Assembly (NCBI GenBank): GCA_964423205.1
Contig: CAYRDX010000001.1
Span: 106,709-170,708, forward strand
Direction: 5' to 3'
DNA length: 64,000 nucleotides
Source: UBA6168 sp964423205
GTDB lineage: Bacteria > Bacteroidota > Bacteroidia > Chitinophagales > Saprospiraceae
The notes under the pieces were generated by a model, which did no database searches, had not been told where the DNA came from, and worked only from the letters and a program-made list of their open reading frames with translations. Positions 50,986 through 59,069 of the stretch are shown here, in pieces. Each line of letters opens with the position of its first letter. Position 1 is the first letter of the stretch. Both the position numbers and the translations under genes were made by a program.

Positions 50986-52233
50986 ATGCCCCCAATCAGG
51001 GATGTGGATAACTTGTCCATCCCAAAGCCAAACCTCTATTTCCTGCAAAATGGAATACCCGTTTACGATACACACATGGGCACCCAGGAAGTGATAAAAT
51101 TCGAAATGGTGTTTTTTGCAGGCAGACCCTTTGAAACAAAGAAACTGGCAGCACGGGCTACTTCCGTTTTATTGAGAGAAGGAACCAGCAAACATACTTC
51201 CTCTGAAATTGCCGAAATTTTTGATTACTACGGGGGTTCGCTTTCGCTACCGGTTGGCATGGACACCTCCAACATAATAGTATATTCTCTCAGCAAGTAT
51301 TTTGACAAACTCCTTCCGGTTGTTGCAGAAATGCTGAACAGTCCGGGGTTTCCCCAAAAAGAACTGAACCTTTTTAAAGAAAGGAACAAGCGCCGGTTGA
51401 AGGTTGAACTTTCCAAAAACGATGTTTTGGCATACAGGAAATTTACTGAACTCATTTTTGGAGGAAACCACCCGTACGGCTACAACTCTTTTCCGGAAAC
51501 CTACTCCGCCATTGAGAGAGAAGACCTGATGGAGCATTTTGAAAATAATTACGGCGCCGGAAACTGTATCATTTTCGTAAGTGGAAAAACAGGTAGTGAG
51601 GTAAGAAAACTTCTGGAAGAACAACTTGGAACAGGGATGAGAGAGGTGCCGCGGCGCAATGTACTCTTAGAACCTTCAAATACGAAAGCAGAGAAAGTAA
51701 TATTGCCGCATGAGGATTCTGTTCAAACAGCCATTCGTATTGGTTGTCCGCTTTTTAACAGGGCACACGCTGATTACAATGGTATGTACGTACTCAATAC
51801 TTTGCTTGGAGGGTACTTTGGGAGTCGGCTTATGAACAATGTTCGAGAGGAAAAAGGCTATACTTATAATATTTACAGCACCCACGACGCATTGTTGTAT
51901 GGTGGTTATTTTTACGTGGGGTCAGAGGTAGGGAATGAATTCGTGGACAAGGCGGTAAGGGAGATTTATGACGAAATGGAAAAATTAATCAACGAACCCG
52001 TCAGCAAAAAGGAAATGCGAATGGTAAAAAACTACCTTCTGGGCAATCTCCTAACCAACCTGGACGGGGCTTTCAATGTTTCAGAAGCCGTAAAAACCTT
52101 TGTGGCAGAAGGTCTGGAGTTGGAAGCATTTCAAGACCTTGTGGAAACCATTAAGTCTATTTCACCACAAGACATTCAGGAACTCGCCCACAGATATTTC
52201 AGAAAAGAGCTGATGTGGGAAGTAATAGTATGA
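50986..52233 (+). CDS. M16 family peptidase homologue lacking zinc ligands
   Basis: 415 residues from ATG 50986 (MPPIRDVDNLSIPKP); the frame extends 16 codons up to a TTG. It is a single two-domain M16 unit. Where active members have HxxEH, this one reads RATSVLLREGTSKHTS, so it cannot bind zinc. The C-terminal half keeps YFGSRLMNNVREEKGYTYNI, typical of regulatory M16 subunits. It probably pairs with an active partner; the large M16 protein upstream is the obvious candidate, if it is still made. Confidence 0.88.
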   Translation: MPPIRDVDNLSIPKPNLYFLQNGIPVYDTHMGTQEVIKFEMVFFAGRPFETKKLAARATSVLLREGTSKHTSSEIAEIFDYYGGSLSLPVGMDTSNIIVYSLSKYFDKLLPVVAEMLNSPGFPQKELNLFKERNKRRLKVELSKNDVLAYRKFTELIFGGNHPYGYNSFPETYSAIEREDLMEHFENNYGAGNCIIFVSGKTGSEVRKLLEEQLGTGMREVPRRNVLLEPSNTKAEKVILPHEDSVQTAIRIGCPLFNRAHADYNGMYVLNTLLGGYFGSRLMNNVREEKGYTYNIYSTHDALLYGGYFYVGSEVGNEFVDKAVREIYDEMEKLINEPVSKKEMRMVKNYLLGNLLTNLDGAFNVSEAVKTFVAEGLELEAFQDLVETIKSISPQDIQELAHRYFRKELMWEVIV

Positions 52234-52311
52234 AAAACAGTACTTAAGACCAGCAGCCAACAACTTTATACAGCCTTTCATTTTAAAAGCCGGTTTTATC
52301 AATTTCTTGAT

Positions 52312-52319
52312 TACTTTTG
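52312..52319 (+). promoter_or_regulatory. Candidate -7 box upstream of mreB
   Basis: TACTTTTG matches TAnnTTTG, 145 bp before the mreB ATG; no clear -33 element. The remaining gap shows no ORF or hairpin. Confidence 0.4.
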
Positions 52320-52463
52320 TGCCTCGATTGAAGAAGGAGATATTGCGTAATACCTTGACAGGAAAACACTTATTACTGATTGTTGCTAACAAACGCATTT
52401 CTCTTCATTATCGACACTTGAAAAACCCTATCCTTCAACTAATTAACTCAGGAAAAGCGTTTA

Positions 52464-53495
52464 ATGAAACTTTTCAGTTTTTTTTCACAGGAACTTGCTA
52501 TTGACCTCGGAACCGCCAATACCCTCATCATGTGCGACGGTAAAGTCGTCGTGGATGAGCCCTCCATTGTAGCTATTGACCGGAGAACCGGCGAGACTAT
52601 TGCAGTTGGTCAGCGCGCCATGCAAATGCATGAAAAAACTCACGAAAACATAAAAACAGTCCGTCCGCTTCGTGACGGTGTCATTGCGGATTTTCAGGCA
52701 GCGGAAAGTATGATAGAGGGAATGATCAATATGATCGGAAATCGCCGCAGATTTTTCTCTCATCTGAAAATGGTTATCTGTATTCCTTCCGGTATTACGG
52801 AAGTGGAAAAAAGAGCAGTTTTTGATTCTGCCGACCACGTTGACTCCAAAGAAACCTATCTCATTCATGAGCCCATGGCAGCGGCATTGGGTATTGGCCT
52901 GGAAGTGGAAGAACCCGTTGGTAATGTCATCATTGACATTGGAGGTGGCACGACTGAAATAGCGGTAATTGCACTTTCCGGAATTGTTTGTGACCAAAGT
53001 ATCCGTACAGCAGGCGATGAATTCACTGCAGATGTAATTGACTATATGAAACGTGCGCATAATATGCTAATTGGCGAAAGGACATCCGAGCAAATCAAGA
53101 TAAATGTCGGTTCCGCTATTATGGACCTTGAAAATCCGCCCCCGGATTATGGAGTAAATGGTCGTGACCTGATGACCGGTATTCCCAAGCAGATTACGAT
53201 TTCTTATAAGGAAGTAGCACAAGCAATTGATAAATCCATAGGTAAGGTTGAAGAAGCTCTCATGAAGGCATTGGAAGCCACACCGCCAGAATTAGCTGCG
53301 GATATTTACAAAACTGGTGTTTACCTGACTGGTGGTGGAGCATTATTGCGCGGCCTCGACAAACGGCTGAGTCAAAAAACAAAGTTGCCGGTTCACATTG
53401 CCGAAGACCCTTTAAGAGCGGTTGTAAGAGGTACGGGCATTGCCTTGCAAAACACAGATCGTTTTACATTCCTTATTGACAGAAAGAGCGTGTAA
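52464..53495 (+). CDS. mreB: Rod shape-determining protein MreB
   Basis: 343 residues. The actin-fold nucleotide motifs are intact: LAIDLGTANTLIMCDGK (phosphate 1), VIIDIGGGTTEIAVIALSG (phosphate 2) and TGVYLTGGGALLRGLDKRL (adenosine). The N-terminal MKLFSFFSQE may be a short membrane-binding stretch. It polymerises under the inner membrane and guides lateral wall synthesis. First gene of the shape cluster. Confidence 0.97.
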   Translation: MKLFSFFSQELAIDLGTANTLIMCDGKVVVDEPSIVAIDRRTGETIAVGQRAMQMHEKTHENIKTVRPLRDGVIADFQAAESMIEGMINMIGNRRRFFSHLKMVICIPSGITEVEKRAVFDSADHVDSKETYLIHEPMAAALGIGLEVEEPVGNVIIDIGGGTTEIAVIALSGIVCDQSIRTAGDEFTADVIDYMKRAHNMLIGERTSEQIKINVGSAIMDLENPPPDYGVNGRDLMTGIPKQITISYKEVAQAIDKSIGKVEEALMKALEATPPELAADIYKTGVYLTGGGALLRGLDKRLSQKTKLPVHIAEDPLRAVVRGTGIALQNTDRFTFLIDRKSV

Positions 53496-53639
53496 AAACG
53501 AACGCCTTTGCATTATTTTTCCATTGTTTCCCACACACATGGAAGGCTTTAGATTTACTATTTTGCGGCGCGGATAAATCGTCCGGTTGCCTTTTGTGCT
53601 TCTCGACTATTATCCGTTCATTAATTTCTATAATCAGCC

Positions 53640-54473
53640 ATGCAAAATCTCATACAGCTTTTCTTAAAACTAAGTGGGCTGATCACTTTTGTCATCTTTG
53701 AGATTATTTGCTTTTCCCTCATTGTCAAGTTCAACCAAAGTCAGAAAGACATCTACGCCAACTCCACGAATCTCCTGTCTGCCTATCTGCTGGAAAAGAA
53801 CAATAATGTGCGTGAATATTTACACCTCAAAACCGTCAACAAAGAGTTGGCTGAATCTAATGCCTCATTGCTGAGTAAATTAGCAGAATTGGGGATAGAT
53901 ACGTCCAGCCAGGAATTTACAAGAAGTGTGGACAGCACCATTTCTTATTCTGTATTTGAGTCACATGTACTGAGAAATTCAGTCCATCAAAACCACAATT
54001 ATCTGCTCATCAACAAGGGCAGAAAAGATGGAGTGGTTCCCAATTGCGGAGTTGTAGCTACCCAGGGTGTAGTTGGTATCGTGCGCAAAGTATCCGGATC
54101 AAATGCTGTTGTCATGTCAGTATTACACCGCCAAAATAAAATAAGCGCCCGCGTCCGGGGTAAATACCAGTTCGGTAGTCTGGTTTGGAAAGGAAACGAT
54201 ATCCGGCAGTTTAATCTCGAAGACGTACCCAAATTTGCACCACTTGCGAAAGGAGACACCATCGAAACGAGCGGGTATTCCTCTATATTTCCTCCTGGAA
54301 TCATGCTGGGCACTATTAAGCACCTATGGGTGGAGCCAGGTAGTAACTTCTTCACCATTGAAGTACAGTATGTTACGGACCTCAGTAATATTCAGCATGT
54401 TCTTGTCATCAGAAATCACCAGAAGGAAGAACAGGACAGCCTAATGGTATCAGTAATCAAAGAAGATGAATAG
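53640..54473 (+). CDS. mreC: Rod shape-determining protein MreC
   Basis: 277 residues. One N-terminal helix (about 8-30) is followed by a coiled coil (about 55-85) and a periplasmic beta-rich part with LLINKGRKDGVVPNCGVVAT and GVVGIVRKVSGSNAVVMSVL. The GDTIETSGYSSIFPPGIMLG segment is the hallmark of the second barrel. It links the cytoplasmic MreB filament to PBP2 outside. mreD starts 8 bp before its stop. Confidence 0.95.
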   Translation: MQNLIQLFLKLSGLITFVIFEIICFSLIVKFNQSQKDIYANSTNLLSAYLLEKNNNVREYLHLKTVNKELAESNASLLSKLAELGIDTSSQEFTRSVDSTISYSVFESHVLRNSVHQNHNYLLINKGRKDGVVPNCGVVATQGVVGIVRKVSGSNAVVMSVLHRQNKISARVRGKYQFGSLVWKGNDIRQFNLEDVPKFAPLAKGDTIETSGYSSIFPPGIMLGTIKHLWVEPGSNFFTIEVQYVTDLSNIQHVLVIRNHQKEEQDSLMVSVIKEDE

Positions 54474-54987
54474 TGTAATCACTGCCAATGTTGTCAGATT
54501 TATCGTCCTTGTACTTTTGCAAGGTTTGATTCTTCAAAATATTGGAGAAGGGATTAAGGATTTCGCATACATACACATCATCATTTATCCCCTGTTCATT
54601 CTTTTGCTGCCTTTGAAAACTCCAAGAATGTTGCTTATTTTTCTTGGCTTTTTAATTGGCATTGCCGTGGATTCATTCTACCTCACACCCGGGTTGCATG
54701 CCAGTGCATCGGTTTTTATAGCTTATGCCCGGTCGTTTGTATTGAGAATTACTGAACCCAGGGCGGGATACAATGTCAACTACAGTCCTACGGCTTTTCG
54801 CTCAGGTAAGGGTTGGTTTTACCGCTATGCCGGTATTTTGATGGCTGCACATTTGTTTTTCTATTTTTCTGTGGAAGCTTTCACTTTTGTGTATTGGACA
54901 GAAATAATAGCAAAAACTGTTGTGAGCTTTTTGATTTCAATGTTGTTTATAGTATTCTACCAGGTCATTTTCAACCCAAAAGAATAA
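54466..54987 (+). CDS. mreD: Rod shape-determining protein MreD
   Basis: 173 residues, five or so hydrophobic helices. IIYPLFILLLPLKTPRMLLI and IGIAVDSFYLTPGLHASASV match Bacteroidota MreD in kind and place. Sequence conservation in this family is low, so context (8-bp overlap with mreC, PBP2 next) carries much of the call. Confidence 0.88.
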   Translation: MNSVITANVVRFIVLVLLQGLILQNIGEGIKDFAYIHIIIYPLFILLLPLKTPRMLLIFLGFLIGIAVDSFYLTPGLHASASVFIAYARSFVLRITEPRAGYNVNYSPTAFRSGKGWFYRYAGILMAAHLFFYFSVEAFTFVYWTEIIAKTVVSFLISMLFIVFYQVIFNPKE

Positions 54988-54993
54988 ACTAAG

Positions 54994-55116
54994 TAAAAGG
55001 CAACCCCGAAGCCCGAAGGGCTAAAGGGGCAAGAAGGCTAAAGGCTAAAGTTTTCCAACTGATTTTCAAGTGGTTAAGAAAACAATTTGGCAACTTTATT
55101 TTTGACTCATTACTAA
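54994..55116 (+). repeat. Hairpin-plus-core upstream repeat, copy 3
   Basis: AAAAGGCAACCCC (54994-55006) opens a nested hairpin (CCCC-GAA-GCCC-GAA-GGGC-TAAA-GGGG). After a short linker the 68-bp core follows at 55049-55116, ending ACTCATTACTAA. It differs by one base from the core of copy 1 at 5847-5914. It points toward mrdA, whose TTG start lies 34 bp downstream. The core holds TATTTTTG, a possible -7 box. Confidence 0.85.
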
Positions 55117-55150
55117 GTATTCCCAAAACACTATATCAAATTAAGGTAAT

Positions 55151-57097
55151 TTGGAAAGTCAATTAAAAGCTCGGCATCGCATCATTCTGATCGTCTTCGG
55201 ACTTTCAACACTGGTGTTGTTGCTGAGGGCTTTTCAAATTCAAATCTGGGACGATTCATTCAAGGTGCGGGCTGACGCAGTTGCTCTCACAAAATATACA
55301 GTATATCCCGCCAGAGGACTAATATATGACCGCAACGGGGTTTTGCTGATTAACAATGCCCACATTTACGACCTGATGGTAACTTACAATCAGGTACGCT
55401 CGGGGATGGACACAACATTATTCTGTTCCATTCTGGGAATCGACAAAGCCTCATTTGAAGAGAGGTTAAATAAGGACTTCCGGAGAGACAAAAGGTACAG
55501 TAAAATCAAGCCTTTTGTCTTCATGAGCAAACTTTCGCCCGAAGTCTATGCAGAGTTACAGGAATACCTTTATCAGTTTCCCGGATTTTTTGTTCAGATG
55601 AGGAGCATTCGAAGCTTTCCCATCAATAATGCTGCACACCTCCTGGGTTATATCATGGAAGTTGATGATAATGATATACAGCGTTCCAACGGAGAGTATG
55701 TCATGGGGGATTACATTGGCGCAAGTGGACTTGAAAAATCCTATGAGAATGAGCTTCGTGGTGTAAAAGGCGCCCGATACGTGATGAAGGATAATCTGGG
55801 TCGTGACGTTGGGAAGTTTCAGGATGGTAAGCTGGACGCACCACCCCAATCGGGTTACGACTTAATTTCTACAATAGATATCGGCCTACAATCTTATGCT
55901 GAAGAATTGATGAATTTGAAACTTGGCGGTATTGTAGCGATACAACCTAAAACCGGCGAAATACTGGCATTCGTAAGTTCACCCACCTTCGACCCCAATT
56001 TGATGGTAATCGGACAAAACCGCGGGGAAGCATTTGGACAATTACAAGGAGATAAACTAAAACCTCTTTTCAACCGGGCCATAATGGCTGAATACCCTCC
56101 CGGTTCTATTTTTAAAGCATTGGTCGCCTTAGCCGCTATGGAGGAAAAAGTCATAAATCCTGGCCACGGCATGAGGTGCCCGGGATATTATATCAATGGC
56201 GCCGGCGATGTTAGAAAATGCAGGAACCATCCCTATCCCGGTGATGTAGCAACGGCATTGCAATGGTCCTGTAATACTTATTTCTTCAGCACATTTAAAA
56301 GCGCCGTTGATAAGTTCGGCTATTCAAAGGCCAGCCGTGGCCTGGATACACTGGCCCGTCATCTTCAGGACTTTGGACTGGGTCAAAGGTTGGGAGTTGA
56401 TTTTCCTGGAGAAAAATCGGGCAACGTTCCCAATTCCGCTTATTATGACAGGATGTACCCCAAAGAAAGAGGTTCCTGGAGGTCCCCCACTATCATTTCA
56501 CTGGGAATCGGACAAGGGGAAATGCTGCTTACCACGCTGCAAATGGCAAATGTTGCCGCCGCCATTGCCAACAAAGGGTATTACTACATTCCTCATTTTG
56601 CAAAGAGGTTTCTTCATCACAATAAACCTATAGAAATTGCCGAGAAATACAAAAAACCAGTTTCCACAAATATTAAACCTTCTTATTTTGAATCAGTCAT
56701 TGATGGTCTGTTCAGAGTAGTGTCTGCCGGTACTGCTGCCGGTTCTTATATTCCAGAACTAAACATAGCCGGAAAAACCGGTACTGTTCAGAATCCACAC
56801 GGAGAGGATCACTCAACTTTTATTGGATTTGCTCCTTACGATAATCCTGAAATTGCCATTGCAGTATTCGTGGAGAATTCAGGCGGTGGCGGGCGATATG
56901 CCGCTCCCATTGCCAGTTTGATAATTGAAAAGTACTTAAGAGGCGAAGTCCGGGAATCTCTCAAATTCAGAGAACTGCAAATTCTGGAAGCTGACCTGAG
57001 GGATCCCCGGCCCAGGAAAGTGCCATTGAGAACAGCAGCTAATAATCCCCAACAATCAACACAAGAAACTCAATCAGAAGAAATAGATAACTTTTAG
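55151..57097 (+). CDS. mrdA: Penicillin-binding protein 2 (elongation transpeptidase)
   Basis: 648 residues, starting at TTG 55151. A single N-terminal helix (LIVFGLSTLVLLLRAFQ) leads to the class B dimerisation domain (YPARGLIYDRNGVLLINN). In the transpeptidase domain the active-site serine lies in PPGSIFKALVALAA (SxxK), the SxN in WSCNTYFF, and KTG in NIAGKTGTVQNPHG. It cross-links peptidoglycan during elongation. rodA, its usual glycosyltransferase partner gene, does not follow; folA does. Confidence 0.96.
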   Translation: MESQLKARHRIILIVFGLSTLVLLLRAFQIQIWDDSFKVRADAVALTKYTVYPARGLIYDRNGVLLINNAHIYDLMVTYNQVRSGMDTTLFCSILGIDKASFEERLNKDFRRDKRYSKIKPFVFMSKLSPEVYAELQEYLYQFPGFFVQMRSIRSFPINNAAHLLGYIMEVDDNDIQRSNGEYVMGDYIGASGLEKSYENELRGVKGARYVMKDNLGRDVGKFQDGKLDAPPQSGYDLISTIDIGLQSYAEELMNLKLGGIVAIQPKTGEILAFVSSPTFDPNLMVIGQNRGEAFGQLQGDKLKPLFNRAIMAEYPPGSIFKALVALAAMEEKVINPGHGMRCPGYYINGAGDVRKCRNHPYPGDVATALQWSCNTYFFSTFKSAVDKFGYSKASRGLDTLARHLQDFGLGQRLGVDFPGEKSGNVPNSAYYDRMYPKERGSWRSPTIISLGIGQGEMLLTTLQMANVAAAIANKGYYYIPHFAKRFLHHNKPIEIAEKYKKPVSTNIKPSYFESVIDGLFRVVSAGTAAGSYIPELNIAGKTGTVQNPHGEDHSTFIGFAPYDNPEIAIAVFVENSGGGGRYAAPIASLIIEKYLRGEVRESLKFRELQILEADLRDPRPRKVPLRTAANNPQQSTQETQSEEIDNF

Positions 57098-57101
57098 TCC
57101 T

Positions 57102-57611
57102 GTGATAATTTCTGCTATTGTAGCCACCGCCCTAAATGGGGTAATTGGAAAAAACAATATCATACCCTGGTATCTTCAGGCAGATCTGAAATACTTCAAG
57201 AAAACAACCCTGGGCCATCACGTAATCATGGGCCGAAATTCATTTGAATCCATTGGCAAACCTCTCCCAAATCGAACCAATATCGTGATTACCAGGAATC
57301 CCTTTTATGTGGCTTCAGGTTGTTTGATTGCACATTCCCTGCCCGAGGCTCTTTCTATAGCACGCAAAAATCAGGAGGTGGAAGTGTTTATCATTGGGGG
57401 TGGAGAAATCTATAACTTAGCTTTACCTTTCCTGGACAGGATTTACCTCACTTTGGTTGAAACAACAATTGAAGGAAATGTGTATTTTCCAAAAATTGAC
57501 GAAACCAAATGGGAAGAGGTAACATTGGCGCTACACTTGGCTGATGAAAAAAACGATTTCAATTTCAGCATAAAAATACTGGAAAGAAAAAAGGAACAGT
57601 ACCCATTATGA
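57102..57611 (+). CDS. folA: Dihydrofolate reductase
   Basis: 169 residues from GTG 57102, four bases after the mrdA stop. The N-terminus IISAIVATALNGVIGKNNIIPW and GHHVIMGRNSFESIGKPLPNR are the substrate and NADPH-binding motifs, and VFIIGGGEIYNLALPFLDR the second NADPH loop. It supplies tetrahydrofolate. The next gene starts inside its stop codon (ATGA), indicating translational coupling. Confidence 0.95.
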   Translation: MIISAIVATALNGVIGKNNIIPWYLQADLKYFKKTTLGHHVIMGRNSFESIGKPLPNRTNIVITRNPFYVASGCLIAHSLPEALSIARKNQEVEVFIIGGGEIYNLALPFLDRIYLTLVETTIEGNVYFPKIDETKWEEVTLALHLADEKNDFNFSIKILERKKEQYPL

Positions 57612-59059
57612 ATACCAACCAAATAGAGTCGGCACTGAGCAGCTTGTTTGAAAAATGGAGTGGAGAGCCGCCCAGTCTCATTTTACCTTTAGCACCATCT
57701 GGTTCCCACAGGGTTTACTATAGATTATCGGGAAATGGAAAATCTGCCATTGGCGCTTTTAACAACGACAAAAAGGAAAACCACGCCTTTCTCTACTTTT
57801 CAAAACATTTCTTAAGCAAGGGCCTTCCCGTTCCTGAGATATTTGCCGAAGACAAGGCCCAAAATGTATACCTTCAGGAAGACCTGGGGGCTACCACCCT
57901 TTACAGCTACCTGTTGCAGGCCGGTGATTATTTTCCCGATTACCTGGTCCGGATTTATAAAAGAGTAGTTGAAAAATTGGCTTTATTGCAAATTGAAGGT
58001 GGCGAAGGCCTCGATTATTCTGCCTGCTATCCGCGCTCTTCATTCGACAAGCAGAGCATGTTATGGGACTTTAATACTTTTAAGTACTACTTCCTGAAAC
58101 TCCTGAAAATTCCCTTTGATGAGCAGACCCTAGAGGACGACATGCACCGTTTTGCTGACTACTTACTGGGAACCGATTGCAATCATTTCATGTTCCGCGA
58201 TTTTCAGGCACGGAACATCATGGTAAAAGGTGGTGAGCCATTTTTTATCGATTATCAGGGCGGAAGAAAAGGTGCCCTTCAATACGACCTTGCTTCTCTT
58301 CTTTATCAGGCCAAAGCCAATATACCGGATGACATACGCAAAGATTTGCTCCATCATTACCTCGATACCGTAACCAACCATATTGAAGTCGACCGCGAAA
58401 AGTTCATTGAATACTTTCATGGATATGTGCTCATGAGAAGCATACAGACATTCGGCACTTATGGATACCGTGGTTTGTATGAGCGCAAAGAGTATTTCAT
58501 TAAAAGCATTCCTTTTGCTATACGCAATGTCAAATGGATTGTTGAAAATGCAGAATTCCCTATCGAAATACCGGAACTGTGGAAGGCGCTGAATACAATA
58601 GTTCAGTCAAAGAGATTTGAGCCATTTGACAAGATAAAAGCCTCTTCAAGTCTGCTAACAGTTTCGGTTCAAAGTTTCTCTTACCGGAAAGGCATTCCGG
58701 AGGATACTTCCGGACATGGTGGTGGATTTGTTTTCGATTGTCGTTCCATTCACAATCCCGGCAGATATGAACCCTACGAGAAATTAACTGGCAAGGACGA
58801 AGCGGTGATGAATTTCCTCCAGCAGCATTCCAATATGGAGGATTTTCTCAATTATGTTTATTTAATCGTGGATCCTGCAATTGAAAATTACATAGAGCGC
58901 AGCTTTACCAATCTGACTGTGAACTTTGGTTGCACAGGTGGTCAGCATCGCTCCGTTTATGCTGCTGAGCGGTTATACAAACATATCCTCGATAAGTATG
59001 GTGTAAAAGTGACTTTGAAACACATAGGGCTGGAAGAGAAGAAAATTAATAATGGTTAA
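57608..59059 (+). CDS. Aminoglycoside-phosphotransferase-like kinase fused to RapZ C-terminal domain
   Basis: 483 residues. Residues 1 to about 330 are an APH-type kinase: the catalytic loop reads MFRDFQARNIMV (D and N in place) and the metal Asp is in FIDYQGGRKG, as in amino-sugar kinases such as AmgK. Residues about 350-483 match the C-terminal domain of RapZ: VSVQSFSYRKGIP, FVFDCRSIHNPG, and the nucleotide/sugar-phosphate motif NFGCTGGQHRSVYAAE. In E. coli that domain senses glucosamine-6-phosphate. The fusion suggests a kinase for a cell-wall amino sugar with a built-in sensor. It is translationally coupled to folA. Confidence 0.85.
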   Translation: MNTNQIESALSSLFEKWSGEPPSLILPLAPSGSHRVYYRLSGNGKSAIGAFNNDKKENHAFLYFSKHFLSKGLPVPEIFAEDKAQNVYLQEDLGATTLYSYLLQAGDYFPDYLVRIYKRVVEKLALLQIEGGEGLDYSACYPRSSFDKQSMLWDFNTFKYYFLKLLKIPFDEQTLEDDMHRFADYLLGTDCNHFMFRDFQARNIMVKGGEPFFIDYQGGRKGALQYDLASLLYQAKANIPDDIRKDLLHHYLDTVTNHIEVDREKFIEYFHGYVLMRSIQTFGTYGYRGLYERKEYFIKSIPFAIRNVKWIVENAEFPIEIPELWKALNTIVQSKRFEPFDKIKASSSLLTVSVQSFSYRKGIPEDTSGHGGGFVFDCRSIHNPGRYEPYEKLTGKDEAVMNFLQQHSNMEDFLNYVYLIVDPAIENYIERSFTNLTVNFGCTGGQHRSVYAAERLYKHILDKYGVKVTLKHIGLEEKKINNG

Positions 59060-59069
59060 ACGGAAGCAG

